Assembly (NCBI GenBank): GCA_017429505.1
Contig: JAFROW010000009.1
Location: 1-64,000 of the forward strand
DNA: 64,000 nucleotides
Direction of reading: 5' to 3'
DNA from: Clostridia bacterium
Lineage (GTDB): Bacteria; Bacillota; Clostridia; TANB77; CAG-508
A program made the translations under genes and the position numbers. The notes below the pieces were generated by a model. The model was given only the letters and a program-made list of their open reading frames with translations, made no database searches and was not told where the DNA came from. The first letter of the stretch is position 1, and every line of letters begins with the position of its first letter. Shown here piece by piece: positions 37,209-46,728 of the stretch.

Positions 37209-39461
37209 CTATTTTACTTTTATATTTTTAACCTTACTCCAGTTACTGTATATCTTTTTACCATTTACTGTTCTATAAGTTCTAATTCTTACATAATATT
37301 TCTTTTTAGATTTTAGTTTTTTTACTGTTTTAGATAATTTTGTAGTATTTGAACTCTTGTTTCCTTTTTTAAATTTTTTGTTTGTTGAATATTGTATTTG
37401 GTATCCATAGGCTCCTGAGACTTTTTTATATTTTACAGTAGCTTTTTTCTTTCCCGCCTTTAATTTTGATATAGTTGGTGTTTTAGTTTTTGTTGTTAAT
37501 TTTATAACATCTGAATAATTCCCGTAGTATTTTCTTCCATCTATTATCTTATATGCTCTTACTCTAAATTTATATGTTGTTGCAACTTTTAACCCTGTTA
37601 CTTTACATGATGTTCCCGTTAGTTCTTTTACTTTAATATATTTATTTTTTGATGTATCATATTTTTCCAATTCGTATCCTGTTACATCTGATATTTTGTC
37701 CCATTTTATGGTTATTGATTTTTGATCTTGAGTTTTGTTCGTTACTCCACTTACTTTATTAACTTTTATTATATTATTTGTTCCATTTGTGTTGCTATCA
37801 GTATTGTTTGTATAAGTTATAGTTACATTTGTATTGTTATTATTTTCTGAATTATTCACACCACTATTATTTGTATTTCCATTAGTATTTCCCACTAATC
37901 TATCCATCATTTTTATTGTTCTACTATATTCGTATCCACATGCTTTACATCTTTTTATTTCGTAACATTTTCCTTGTGAATAATATGTAGGAGCAGTAAT
38001 AATCTCTGTAATTGTTTCATATTCCTTATGATCGTTATTTCCAATTATTTGATTTGAAGTTTCTTTTATACAAGTTCTATTTTTTCTAATATACTCTTCA
38101 CCCATTGTTCCTTTTGTTGCCTTCAATTCATAATCTCCTTTAAAAGAACTTGGGTAAATACCTTTCATATATGAATTTGCAGGTATCGTAAAACTTGTTA
38201 GTTTTTTTAAGTCATCATCATTTTTTGCTATCCCTGTAACATAAGCTCCAACTGTAGGATCATCAATTGCATAAACTAATCCATCATATGCAAATGTTAT
38301 TTGATTTGTTCTTTTAGATGCCACACCATACATTCCTCCTGTTGCATCAATATATACCCATTTACCATCTATAAATGCAATAGACCACATATGTGTTGAA
38401 CTTGTTGCAGTTGCAGTCGGAATGTCACATAAATACAGCATGTAATTTGTAAGTAGTGTATATATTTCGCAATTTCCTTTTAAACTATTAAAATAATAAT
38501 ATACTGTACCTATTCTTGCTGAGCCATAAGTAGAAGATACATAAGTTACATTCAAATAAACCCATCTTGTTATTGCTTTTGCTTTTTCCTCATTTGTAGT
38601 ACATTCAGCGGTGATTTCATCTACTTTTTTCTTTATCTTGATATAAGTTTCATTTGTTATATCTTTTTCGTTACATAGTTCTGAGGTGTATCCATTAAAA
38701 GTATGTCCTGAATAACTTCTTCCATGATGTGCAGTTGTTCCAAGTGCTTTTACATTTGTAGTTGGTAAAGCATCTAGATACGATTTCATAGTAATTGTTT
38801 CTGTTGTTTCTTTCCCTGTTGCTATATCATGAAATTTTCTTCCATTATAACGAGCATAATAAAATGCATTTGAGTAATTATATCCATATATTGTAGCTGA
38901 ATTACTAATTGTTGTGTCAGCTTCGTTTATAATATAATGATCAGATGTAATTTTAATTGTTTTTAATGATGAACAATTTGCAAATGCACCTTCGTTTATG
39001 TACATTATATTGCTTCCTAAATCTATATTTTCAAGACTTGCACAACCATAAAAAGCATAGTTATTTATTCTATACAGGCTTGAAGGAATATTTATTTCTT
39101 TTAAATTTGTACAATTATAAAATGCATAACTTCCAATTGTTTGAATTGTTGTTGGAATCTCTATTTCTTTAATATTTTGATTATCCTTAAATGAATAGTT
39201 TCCAATAGTTGTTATTGTTCCATCAAAAACTACACTTTTAACTTTATCTTGATATTCAGACCATGGACTCTCTTTTCCATTTGTCATACTTCCACTTCCT
39301 GATATAGTTAAAATACCTGTATTATTTAATGACCATGTAATACTTTCTCCACAGTCTCCTGATGCTACAACTGAATCTGCCGCATTAGCAATATTTGCTC
39401 TAATAAAAATCATTCCAATTATTATAACAAATAAAATCAGAACTTTTCTTACTTTTTTCAT
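37209..39461 (-). CDS. BspA-type LRR / transglutaminase-like / fibronectin III surface protein
   Basis: 750 residues from the ATG at 39461 (GGAGG upstream). In order: a signal peptide, BspA-like leucine-rich repeats (about 60-190: I-K-E-I-E-I-P-T, I-G-S-Y-A-F-Y-N-C and similar), a transglutaminase-like domain (about 240-400) with catalytic Cys in G-N-C-E-I-Y and His in S-T-H-M-W, an Asn-rich linker, then two fibronectin type III domains to the end. The Cys-His-Asp triad suggests a cysteine protease or peptide cross-linking activity at the surface. It is secreted and has no anchor. Confidence 0.87.
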   Translation of the reverse strand: MKKVRKVLILFVIIIGMIFIRANIANAADSVVASGDCGESITWSLNNTGILTISGSGSMTNGKESPWSEYQDKVKSVVFDGTITTIGNYSFKDNQNIKEIEIPTTIQTIGSYAFYNCTNLKEINIPSSLYRINNYAFYGCASLENIDLGSNIMYINEGAFANCSSLKTIKITSDHYIINEADTTISNSATIYGYNYSNAFYYARYNGRKFHDIATGKETTETITMKSYLDALPTTNVKALGTTAHHGRSYSGHTFNGYTSELCNEKDITNETYIKIKKKVDEITAECTTNEEKAKAITRWVYLNVTYVSSTYGSARIGTVYYYFNSLKGNCEIYTLLTNYMLYLCDIPTATATSSTHMWSIAFIDGKWVYIDATGGMYGVASKRTNQITFAYDGLVYAIDDPTVGAYVTGIAKNDDDLKKLTSFTIPANSYMKGIYPSSFKGDYELKATKGTMGEEYIRKNRTCIKETSNQIIGNNDHKEYETITEIITAPTYYSQGKCYEIKRCKACGYEYSRTIKMMDRLVGNTNGNTNNSGVNNSENNNNTNVTITYTNNTDSNTNGTNNIIKVNKVSGVTNKTQDQKSITIKWDKISDVTGYELEKYDTSKNKYIKVKELTGTSCKVTGLKVATTYKFRVRAYKIIDGRKYYGNYSDVIKLTTKTKTPTISKLKAGKKKATVKYKKVSGAYGYQIQYSTNKKFKKGNKSSNTTKLSKTVKKLKSKKKYYVRIRTYRTVNGKKIYSNWSKVKNIKVK

Positions 39462-39561
39462 GTTTCTCCTCCTTAAATTTTTCTTACAATATTTTATCAT
39501 AAATCACAAAATTTTACAATACTCAAATCGCAAATAACTCTTTGTTCCGTAGTTCTAAAAT

Positions 39562-39602
39562 AAAAAAGGATAATTCTCAAGTACAGAGAATTATCCTTTT
39601 TT
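39562..39602 (-). terminator. Long intrinsic terminator
   Basis: A stem of about 16-18 bases AAAAAGGATAATTCTC / GAGAATTATCCTTTTT. It follows the fibronectin remnant. Confidence 0.75.
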
Positions 39603-39605
39603 AAT

Positions 39606-39680
39606 TTATTTTTTAGTTGTTACATTTTTTGCTTTACTCCAGCCAGAATAATATGTTTTACCATTTACTATTTTATATGT
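39606..39680 (-). pseudogene. Remnant of a fibronectin III C-terminus
   Basis: Reads T-Y-K-I-V-N-G-K-T-Y-Y-S-G-W-S-K-A-K-N-V and a stop, close to the end of the surface protein at 37209 (R-T-V-N-G-K-K-I-Y-S-N-W-S-K-V-K). No start, no RBS. It is the tail of a lost gene, now joined to the 3' end of the membrane gene at 39673, whose last codons overlap it. Confidence 0.65.
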
Positions 39681-40023
39681 AAAAATTAGTTAATTCTCCA
39701 ATTCCAAATGAAGCAGCATTTAAGATAATTGAAATGACAAAAGGATTAATTTGATCAAACTTTAAAAATTTTTTATATATAATTGCTTCAGCAATAACAG
39801 CATATATTTCAAGTATAATATAAGCAATATTTCTAAAATAAATACCATATAATATATTAAAATATACTGGAATTGAAACAACTAATGGATTAGTTAAAAT
39901 ATTTGCTAAGATTATATTTATAATATCTTTTTTATTTCTTATTCTTAATAAAATAGCTACAATACACTCAATTAATATTGTAGCTACTAAGCAAATAATC
40001 ATATTTTTTACTAAAAAAAACAT
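39673..40023 (-). CDS. Small multi-pass membrane protein
   Basis: 116 residues with three to four membrane segments and no recognised family. It starts with AGGGAAT-type RBS. Its end runs across the breakpoint with the fibronectin remnant, so the true C-terminus may have been altered. Confidence 0.55.
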   Translation of the reverse strand: MFFLVKNMIICLVATILIECIVAILLRIRNKKDIINIILANILTNPLVVSIPVYFNILYGIYFRNIAYIILEIYAVIAEAIIYKKFLKFDQINPFVISIILNAASFGIGELTNFYI

Positions 40024-40037
40024 ATCTTACTTATTCC

Positions 40038-41474
40038 CTATTTTTTATTTTTATTTATAATGATTATAACTATTATTGCAATAATTGCTACCAAAATTCC
40101 ACCTATCACGCAATAAATCAAATTTGATTCTAAAGTATTATCTACACTTCTTTTAAGTTCATTAGAATTGTCATCATTGCTACTTGAAGTATTGCTTAAA
40201 TTCTCATTTGTCTTTTCAAATGGTGTTATATCAACATATGCATCTTTTAAAACATTATAGTCTGTTTTGGCATTAACTACATTTTCATATTTATCTGCTT
40301 TTATCCAAATTTCTTTGTCATCACTAACTACACAAAAATAAATGTTTGGATACATATTTACATTATATTTTACACTTAAAATTCTCCCATTATTAATGTA
40401 TTCACCTGTAGGCTTAAATGTTGCCTTATCTATTATTGGAGTACGTGTTGTAAGTTTTATTGGCATAGGATATTTAACATTTGTTTTATATCCATCTATA
40501 CTATATCCTACATCATCTTTTATCCAACCTTGAACTCCATTATATTCAACTTTAATATAATTTACATATGTATTTAATGTTTTATAAATAAGCTTACATT
40601 CTGTTTTTGCAGGAATAGTTTTAATCTTATTTTTAAATTTTGCATTTCCTTCATCCAAAATGTTCGAGATATCTGAATATATATCTAAATCTTTATATAC
40701 ATATACTCCTATATCTTGTTGAGAATAGTCTGCATAAAATTCTTCTGCATTTTCTGTATGCCATCCTTCAATATCTCCATATTTTAAATATATTGATTTG
40801 CCATGTGGATTAGGATATGCAGAATAAAAATAAGAATCTACGATAATACCCTTCGGTATAGTTCCAATAACATTTTTTCCATCAACTGTACTACTTACAG
40901 AAATATCAGTTAATGTATAATATTGTGAATTTACTTTATCCGCAATTTCAGTCAAACTGCAAACCATATGGTATGGACTTTCTCCATCTGATGTATAAAT
41001 ATAAACCCATCCTTTAATTCCATTATATTCCACATATCCCCACATATCAGTATATGATTCTATTTTTACACGAGTTCCAACTGGTATTTCAATATTTCCA
41101 TCTACTTTACCATATGTAATAGATGGACCTTTATATAAATAAGCTCCTTCTCTATAAACAAACATATCTTTTTGTTCATTTTTCGCTTTACTAAAATCTA
41201 CTTCTTCAGATATAGGTTTAATATCAGCTAATTTTATATTTACACTGGTGTTGTTATATTTTATGGTCGCATATCCATTTGTTTCATATATTACATGAAC
41301 TGTTGTGCCGTATGGAATTAGTTCTGTTCCACTTTCTGCTTTTGCACCTGCTTCATTAATAATTTTTGCATTATATTCTATTATTCCTGGTAGTCCGTAA
41401 TCTGCATAACAAATATTAGTAAATAACATTATGAATATTATAATAAATAATATAATTATTTTTTTCATAGTCAT
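40038..41474 (-). CDS. SH3b-type surface protein with C-terminal membrane anchor
   Basis: 478 residues from the ATG at 41474 (GAGAGGAG upstream). A signal peptide (to about residue 23) is followed by three bacterial SH3 modules (about 25-90, 95-160, 165-240: Y-G-T-T-V-H-V, G-W-V-Y-I-Y, G-K-S-I-Y-L-K-Y-G-D-I-E-G-W), further beta domains and a single C-terminal membrane span (I-G-G-I-L-V-A-I-I-A-I-I) with a Lys tail. Such proteins bind cell-wall peptides. It lies directly before the mobile element. Confidence 0.78.
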   Translation of the reverse strand: MTMKKIIILFIIIFIMLFTNICYADYGLPGIIEYNAKIINEAGAKAESGTELIPYGTTVHVIYETNGYATIKYNNTSVNIKLADIKPISEEVDFSKAKNEQKDMFVYREGAYLYKGPSITYGKVDGNIEIPVGTRVKIESYTDMWGYVEYNGIKGWVYIYTSDGESPYHMVCSLTEIADKVNSQYYTLTDISVSSTVDGKNVIGTIPKGIIVDSYFYSAYPNPHGKSIYLKYGDIEGWHTENAEEFYADYSQQDIGVYVYKDLDIYSDISNILDEGNAKFKNKIKTIPAKTECKLIYKTLNTYVNYIKVEYNGVQGWIKDDVGYSIDGYKTNVKYPMPIKLTTRTPIIDKATFKPTGEYINNGRILSVKYNVNMYPNIYFCVVSDDKEIWIKADKYENVVNAKTDYNVLKDAYVDITPFEKTNENLSNTSSSNDDNSNELKRSVDNTLESNLIYCVIGGILVAIIAIIVIIIINKNKK

Positions 41475-41542
41475 AGTTCTCCTCTCTTTATTTGATACTC
41501 CAATTTTATCATAAATGTATAATTTTTTCAATAAAATAACAA

Positions 41543-41580
41543 AAAAAAGCCTATCCCTCTAAAAAGAAGAATAGACCTTA
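41543..41580 (-). terminator. Terminator at the end of the mobile-element operon
   Basis: GCCTATCCCTC pairs imperfectly with GAAGAATAGACC, with a T-run on the minus strand, 3 bases after the stop of the primase-like gene. It marks the left limit of the block I can see. Confidence 0.65.
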
Positions 41581-41582
41581 AA

Positions 41583-42656
41583 TTAAGCAACTTTCTTTAA
41601 TGAATATGTTTCATTAAATTTATCATCAAAAAAATCTTTATAATTACTTATATATTTTATATCAAGATTATATTTAAGTGGAATTAAATCACTAAATATA
41701 CAATTTATAATATAGTCCAAATTTTGATTAGCATTTGGAAGTCTTATAACAAACAATATATTTCTTATATTGGTATTTTCAATTTTACTTAAAATCGTAT
41801 AAGAATTAGTAAAGTTTTGAAAAGCAATCATTGGCGAATTTATAGTTTCTTTAATTAAATTACCAAGTAAAAAATTATCTGTTACAACAACTGTTTCAGA
41901 ATCTTCAGTAATATTATTTTTCATAATCCAACTTCTTGCTCCAGTTCCATTTACTTTATTATTACTTGAAAACCATATATCTTTGTTTCCATTAAATTCT
42001 TTATCTAAATGAATAGAAAGTCCTTCAATTAGTCCATGTTCATTTAATACTGGTACAAAGAACCCATCACATCTTGAAAAAGTCCATTTAAAATCTTCTT
42101 CTTGAAAAAAGCCTGGTATTCCACAAAGATTAAATTTTCTAGATAATGCACTACCTATTAATCTTCTTTTAATATAATTTTTTGGAACACTTTTGTATAA
42201 TCCTTCTGTTATGGAACTATCCAAAAAGCCTAGGTCTTTAAGTTCTTTTTTATGACTAGGTTCAAGTTTTAGCATATTTAAAAATGCTCTATATACTCTA
42301 TCTCGCATTTCAGTTTCTTCAAGTTGATTTACAGGTGTTATCTCAAACTTTGATTTATCAAGCGAATAACATTCTTTTTCCAATAATTCTTTTAATGCTC
42401 TATCGTTACTTATATTCATAAACTTTGCATATAGTCCAAGAGCATATCCACCTTTGCCACAACTAAAACAATGATACTTATTAGATCTTATATTTAATGA
42501 CATAGTGGGCTGTTTACTTAATTTCTTATACCCACAAAAGGGACAAATTACTTTTGCCTCTGCTCCATTTTGCTTTATAATCTCAAGATTTATATGATAT
42601 GCAACATTCAAAATGTTTATATGTTCTTTTACTGCTTCATAATCTAAAACATTCAT
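41583..42656 (-). CDS. CHC2 zinc-finger primase-like protein
   Basis: 357 residues. The N-terminal CHC2-type zinc finger (I-C-P-F-C-G near 37-42, Y-H-C-F-S-C-G-K-G-G near 61-70) is the DnaG primase DNA-binding module. The rest has Toprim-like phrases (V-V-V-T-D-N-F-L near 250) but is short for a complete primase. It probably primes replication of the element or is a relative used in conjugation. Last gene of the element operon here. Confidence 0.75.
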   Translation of the reverse strand: MNVLDYEAVKEHINILNVAYHINLEIIKQNGAEAKVICPFCGYKKLSKQPTMSLNIRSNKYHCFSCGKGGYALGLYAKFMNISNDRALKELLEKECYSLDKSKFEITPVNQLEETEMRDRVYRAFLNMLKLEPSHKKELKDLGFLDSSITEGLYKSVPKNYIKRRLIGSALSRKFNLCGIPGFFQEEDFKWTFSRCDGFFVPVLNEHGLIEGLSIHLDKEFNGNKDIWFSSNNKVNGTGARSWIMKNNITEDSETVVVTDNFLLGNLIKETINSPMIAFQNFTNSYTILSKIENTNIRNILFVIRLPNANQNLDYIINCIFSDLIPLKYNLDIKYISNYKDFFDDKFNETYSLKKVA

Positions 42657-42670
42657 ATTTCCAATCCTTT

Positions 42671-43537
42671 CTATGCTGCAAGTTCAAGTTCTTGCTCTTG
42701 CACATTAAAATCTTCTAATTTTCCAATAAAATCATTTGCAGAATCTTGTATCTTTGAGCCAAGTTCTAATACAGTTTTAGTTTCTCCATTAGCCCATCCT
42801 AGAATATATCTGAAACTACATGAAGATGTATCAAGTCCAAAATGATCTGCTACGATAAAAGCAACTGATTCAACAAATACTTCTGATAAGTCCCTATCTT
42901 TTTTATAGTCAAAATCATCATATAGACTATGTGTTATTTCATGTAACAATACTGCTGTTTTATCATCTATAGAAAGCGAATTTTTAATTGCAATCATGTT
43001 CCTTTGCTTACTATAATACCCTTTTGCTCCTGTTAAAATTTCTTCTTCTTTAACTGGAACTTGACTAAATGCTTTTAATTTTTCGTATAAATCTTCAGTG
43101 CTTTCGGAATTAAGATATTTTGATTGCATTGGAATCTGTTCACCATCAGTATTTTCAATATCATAAACATATACCCATCTATATCTATTGTATTTTATAG
43201 TTTCAGTCTTTTCTATTTCTTCTCCATTTTCAATTACTCTTGTTTTTATCTCATAAGAGCACGGAATAGGTGCTGCAATAAATATCTTTTTACTTCTGTC
43301 TGTTATTTTTCTTCCTAGTCTTTCCCATGTTTTTGCTCCTGCTACATTTGATGCATTAGGACATTGTGAATAGATTAGTATCAGATTCGCAAAACTATAT
43401 TTTTTCTTGAATTTATTTTGAAATTTCAAAAATTCTTGATATTCTCCTTTACTTACTATATCTTGCAAGTTTCTTATGACCTTATCAAATATTTCCTTTG
43501 TCTTATTTTTTGTATCTTTCTTATTATAATTTTTCAT
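42671..43537 (-). CDS. ArdC-like antirestriction / zincin metallopeptidase protein
   Basis: 288 residues. The N-terminal part (about 10-110, Y-S-F-A-N-L-I-L-I-Y) is the ssDNA-binding ArdC_N/LtrC domain. The C-terminal half has a zinc metallopeptidase motif H-E-I-T-H-S (about 196-201). The family is carried by conjugative elements to protect incoming DNA from restriction; both the ssDNA-binding and zinc motifs are intact. Confidence 0.82.
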   Translation of the reverse strand: MKNYNKKDTKNKTKEIFDKVIRNLQDIVSKGEYQEFLKFQNKFKKKYSFANLILIYSQCPNASNVAGAKTWERLGRKITDRSKKIFIAAPIPCSYEIKTRVIENGEEIEKTETIKYNRYRWVYVYDIENTDGEQIPMQSKYLNSESTEDLYEKLKAFSQVPVKEEEILTGAKGYYSKQRNMIAIKNSLSIDDKTAVLLHEITHSLYDDFDYKKDRDLSEVFVESVAFIVADHFGLDTSSCSFRYILGWANGETKTVLELGSKIQDSANDFIGKLEDFNVQEQELELAA

Positions 43538-43540
43538 ATC

Positions 43541-45001
43541 TTATGCCACCTTTCCTAATACTTCTTTTTCCCATTTATCTAGGAATTTAATCTGTATTTT
43601 ATTTGGTTTTTTGTTATGCTTTGTTCTACTTTGTACAACTCTATTTTTTTTAACTTCAACTGTTACAAGCGATTTTTCTGGATTATCTACTTTTCTCATA
43701 AAATAAATATCACTTTCTCCATTAGCATAGTCTTCCGCATATGTTCTAACACAATTTTTTTGTTGCTTACTCTCATCTTGCAGTGCTTCCATATTTTTTG
43801 CAGGAAATATAATAAATTTATTATCTTTGTAGTTATTTATTGAAAGTAGTTTACTTCTATTTTCTATTGCCTTGTTTATCAATTCATTTTCATGAATTTC
43901 ATATTGTTTTTCCAACTTATCATGTTCTACCTTCAAATTCTCAGGAAAAGCATATTTATTATTTTTTAAATCTAATCCAAGTGCAAAAGCAAATTTTAAA
44001 TAGTCCTTATATATTGAAATATCAATTTTTCCCCTATGTTTTTTTGCATATTTTATAAACTTATTAAGATTCACATATTTCGCTACGCCTTCGATATTTT
44101 GTGTGCCATCCCAATAAGAGCAAAATTTTTCTAAATATCTAATCTTATTTATGTCCTTTTCTTGCAACAGCCTTAAGATTTTTAATTGTCTATTTGTTAT
44201 ATTGTATTTTTTCATAAATGGATAAAATTCTTTACTTACTCCAAATAATTGTAAAAAATTGTTTTCACCATAAAATTCTTTAGCCTTTAATGCCAAATTG
44301 TATAGTCCCATTTTCGTTAATATTTCGATTCTTCCAAAAAGGTCTGTATTTTTTACTATTTCCGGTAAATGAACATATCCTAAATGTTTTACTAATTCCC
44401 AAATATATGAATATTTATATTCTGTATTTTTTAATATACCTTTTATATTATTTGGAAATACCATAGCATTATCAATTAAAGAGTAATTCCTAGTGTAAAG
44501 TCTCCAATTTCTTACATCTATATTCCAACTATCATGATGATAGATGTATATATGACATTGACATTTTGCAACTCTATCATTAATATACACTTTTCTATAA
44601 TAATCATCTGTTACTATCTCTCTTGCAAATTCAACTGCAGATGTATGAGGCTTATGATTTCTATCTATTATAGTTTTAAGTTCAAAATATCTAATAATAA
44701 ATGTATCATCAATGTATTCTAAAATAGATAAATAATCTTTAAAATCATGGTATCTTAAATTACTTCTTTTAATTTCATACTTTCCATGACAATTCGGACA
44801 TTTTGCTTCCTGTCCTATTTTCTTTTTACATAGAAAAGTATTATTACAACAAGTACATGTACATTTATTCTTACCATGTTTTATAATAAGATTTTGTGTT
44901 TTGGCCTTTTCTTTAACAAACTTATCCCATCCTTTTGGTAATTCTGTTCTATTATCTATTTCATCAAATATTTTCCTATATGCTTTTTTTACATATCCCA
45001 T
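43541..45001 (-). CDS. PcfJ-like protein
   Basis: 486 residues. Two zinc-ribbon-type CxxC pairs lie near the start (C-T-C-C-N-N-T-F-L-C, C-P-N-C-H-G). The C-terminal part carries the PcfJ pattern (Q-Q-K-N-C-V-R-T-Y-A-E-D-Y-A-N-G, then L-V-T-V-E-V-K). PcfJ proteins are always near PcfK on Gram-positive conjugative elements such as pCF10; their role is unknown. The start codon overlaps the PcfK stop by one base (TAATG), so translation is coupled. Confidence 0.85.
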   Translation of the reverse strand: MGYVKKAYRKIFDEIDNRTELPKGWDKFVKEKAKTQNLIIKHGKNKCTCTCCNNTFLCKKKIGQEAKCPNCHGKYEIKRSNLRYHDFKDYLSILEYIDDTFIIRYFELKTIIDRNHKPHTSAVEFAREIVTDDYYRKVYINDRVAKCQCHIYIYHHDSWNIDVRNWRLYTRNYSLIDNAMVFPNNIKGILKNTEYKYSYIWELVKHLGYVHLPEIVKNTDLFGRIEILTKMGLYNLALKAKEFYGENNFLQLFGVSKEFYPFMKKYNITNRQLKILRLLQEKDINKIRYLEKFCSYWDGTQNIEGVAKYVNLNKFIKYAKKHRGKIDISIYKDYLKFAFALGLDLKNNKYAFPENLKVEHDKLEKQYEIHENELINKAIENRSKLLSINNYKDNKFIIFPAKNMEALQDESKQQKNCVRTYAEDYANGESDIYFMRKVDNPEKSLVTVEVKKNRVVQSRTKHNKKPNKIQIKFLDKWEKEVLGKVA

Positions 45002-45405
45002 TACTTATTCACCTCCTGAAACAAGTCAAGTTGTTGTCCTTTTTCTTCTTCCTCTTTTTTCTTTTTTTCCTCATCCTCTGCATGTTTTTTGTCAATCTTT
45101 TTTATTGTTTCCTCTGCATTAGGTGGTGTAGATTTCTTTTCATTTAAATTTAATTCTTCATTACTTCTCATGAAATATGTAATAGCCCACATATAGACGA
45201 CTTGATCCTCTATCATAGCAACATGGTCTTCTTCATGTTTTCGTGCCTTTTCATATATAAATTCATACATTTGTTTAAGACTTTTTTCATCATTATTAAA
45301 TCTATCATATAAATCTGTTCTTGTTTTTAAATAGTCAAATATTTTTGTTATGCTTGGATTATTAAGTTCTATTATTTCTTTTTCTAATTTCTCAATTCCT
45401 TCCAT
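45001..45405 (-). CDS. PcfK-like protein
   Basis: 134 residues, helical, very charged (K-K-K-K-E-E-E-E). The N-terminal 80 residues match the PcfK family, which is linked to PcfJ. AGGAGG precedes the ATG at 45405. It overlaps PcfJ by one base. Confidence 0.82.
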   Translation of the reverse strand: MEGIEKLEKEIIELNNPSITKIFDYLKTRTDLYDRFNNDEKSLKQMYEFIYEKARKHEEDHVAMIEDQVVYMWAITYFMRSNEELNLNEKKSTPPNAEETIKKIDKKHAEDEEKKKKEEEEKGQQLDLFQEVNK

Positions 45406-45425
45406 TTTACCCTCCTATTTTTTCT

Positions 45426-45554
45426 TTAAGCAGATTCTTTCATTTGTCTATCTTTTTCTTCAAACATTTTTATTATTTTTTGTGCTTGTAAAATTGCTCT
45501 TCTTGCCTCCTCATCTTGATTTTCTGTTCTCTTATTCGCTAACACTTTTGACAT
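45426..45554 (-). CDS. 42-residue small protein
   Basis: ATG at 45554, stop at 45426; M-S-K-V-L-A-N-K-R-T-E-N-Q-D-E-E-A-R-R-A then a charged helix and a final A. It overlaps the end of the gene at 45532 in another frame. It is in the same operon direction and spacing as its neighbours, so it is probably real. No family recognised. Confidence 0.55.
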   Translation of the reverse strand: MSKVLANKRTENQDEEARRAILQAQKIIKMFEEKDRQMKESA

Positions 45555-45973
45555 TTTTATTATATTTACCATTTTTTGTTTCTCCTTTCATTCTTTCAAA
45601 CCTTTTAAACAACTGATTTTTAGAGTTTCGGTCAATATACTTTTTATAATTTTCTAGTCCATAGTCATTTATCTTTTTTTCTCTTTCACTTATAACTGCA
45701 TTTATCACATCATCTATTTCTGTAAAGTCAAAGAAATAAGAAATAAGGCCATCCTTTTGGGTAGCCCTATCTCCTTTATAATCTTTTATCACATTAAATC
45801 TATAAGAATATTTTTTCTTGCCTGGATGATCCGCAATTCTTATTCCACAACATACACCGAAAATCTAGTTTTAAATATTTTGAAGATGTAGTTTTTGATT
45901 GATAGTAATGTACAATAAAATTATTTTCAATTAATTTTGGTACTAGAATTTTAACTATTCCCTTCGCCTTCAT
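45532..45973 (-). CDS. Mobile-element protein, split by an in-frame CGG (+1 shift restores it)
   Basis: ATG at 45973. Frame 0 gives 38 codons ending L-D-F, then CGG (45859-45857) and a nonsense tail. Skipping the C gives D-F-G-V-C-C-G-I-R-I-A-D-H-P-G-K-K and 108 residues, including R-F-N-V-I-K-D-Y-K-G-D-R-A, to a stop at 45532, a 146-residue protein. The downstream half alone has no good start (its first ATG lies within K-F-N-V-I-K and lacks an RBS). No family recognised. It overlaps the next small gene in the operon. Confidence 0.72.
45857..45859 (-). other. In-frame CGG, +1 recoding site 4
   Basis: Frame 0 reads TTT CGG TGT. Omitting the C gives TTT GGT GTA (Phe-Gly-Val). The only site with GGT, so the rule is CGGN, not only CGGA. 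Confidence 0.7.
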
Positions 45974-45974
45974 A

Positions 45975-46250
45975 TTATGCAACCTCTTGTAATACTTCAT
46001 TTTGATATAAGTATTTATTCTTATCAAGTTTTTTCTCAATTGTTTTTAGGTAGAATTTAATCATTTCAACTTTATATTCAGGAATATTTATTTCTGATAC
46101 TCTTGCAATTTTGTCACCATTTTTTGTTGGTGCTACGACTATATCTCCAACATTTAAATTTATATTTGTATAATAACTATATGTCCTTCCATTAAATGTT
46201 TTTAGAGTATATTCATCTTCATATTTAACACTTACTATATTGGTTCTCAC
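45975..46250 (-). CDS. Small SH3-barrel-like protein
   Basis: 91 residues from the GTG at 46250 (AAGGTG 7 bases before); a longer reading frame lacks an RBS. Two short beta stretches (V-S-V-K-Y-E-D-E-Y-T-L, Y-T-N-I-N-L-N-V-G-D-I-V-V-A) suggest a small beta-barrel, as in KOW-type or PriA N-terminal domains. Unknown role in the element. Its stop precedes the split gene at 45973. Confidence 0.55.
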   Translation of the reverse strand: MRTNIVSVKYEDEYTLKTFNGRTYSYYTNINLNVGDIVVAPTKNGDKIARVSEINIPEYKVEMIKFYLKTIEKKLDKNKYLYQNEVLQEVA

Positions 46251-46269
46251 ATCAAAACACCTTACCTTT

Positions 46270-46689
46270 CTAATCCATATATTTTTTGTATAACTTATCA
46301 AAATTTTTGACTTCTCTATTTTCAATTCCTTTGTCTTTAAGTGACATTCTATTAAACATATAATTATCAAAAACTTTTACATTTTTTGGTTTAGTATTTG
46401 TTGTTTGAAGCTTTATAAGTCTTTTGATTATTTTATTTCTTAATTTCTTTTGAATTTTATCTAAATAACACCCCATTGTTGTAAGTATAGGCTCATCAAC
46501 TCCTGGAAAGTACATTTCCATATCTGCAATATGACCGGTTCTTTCAGATTCAAGCATTATAAAATCTGGTATGTCTTTAATTGAAATTATATAATCATTA
46601 TTTAAACTTGTTTCTACAAATACAAATCCTTTTTTTATAATCTCTAGCATTTCATTTTTTGTATATGTTTCATAAACTATTTCTTCCAT
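46270..46689 (-). CDS. Mobile-element protein, unrecognised
   Basis: 139 residues, soluble. AAGGGAGAATTG-type leader before the ATG. It lies between the ssb gene and the small SH3-like gene, in the core of the operon. I do not recognise its family. Confidence 0.55.
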   Translation of the reverse strand: MEEIVYETYTKNEMLEIIKKGFVFVETSLNNDYIISIKDIPDFIMLESERTGHIADMEMYFPGVDEPILTTMGCYLDKIQKKLRNKIIKRLIKLQTTNTKPKNVKVFDNYMFNRMSLKDKGIENREVKNFDKLYKKYMD

Positions 46690-46728
46690 TACAATTCTCC
46701 CTTCTTAAGAATGATGCTTACCATTTAT

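Noticed and set aside
36579..37316. Long plus-strand ORF of 245 codons
   Set aside because: It is the complement of the Big2 and fibronectin coding repeats on the minus strand; no RBS, hydrophobic nonsense composition.
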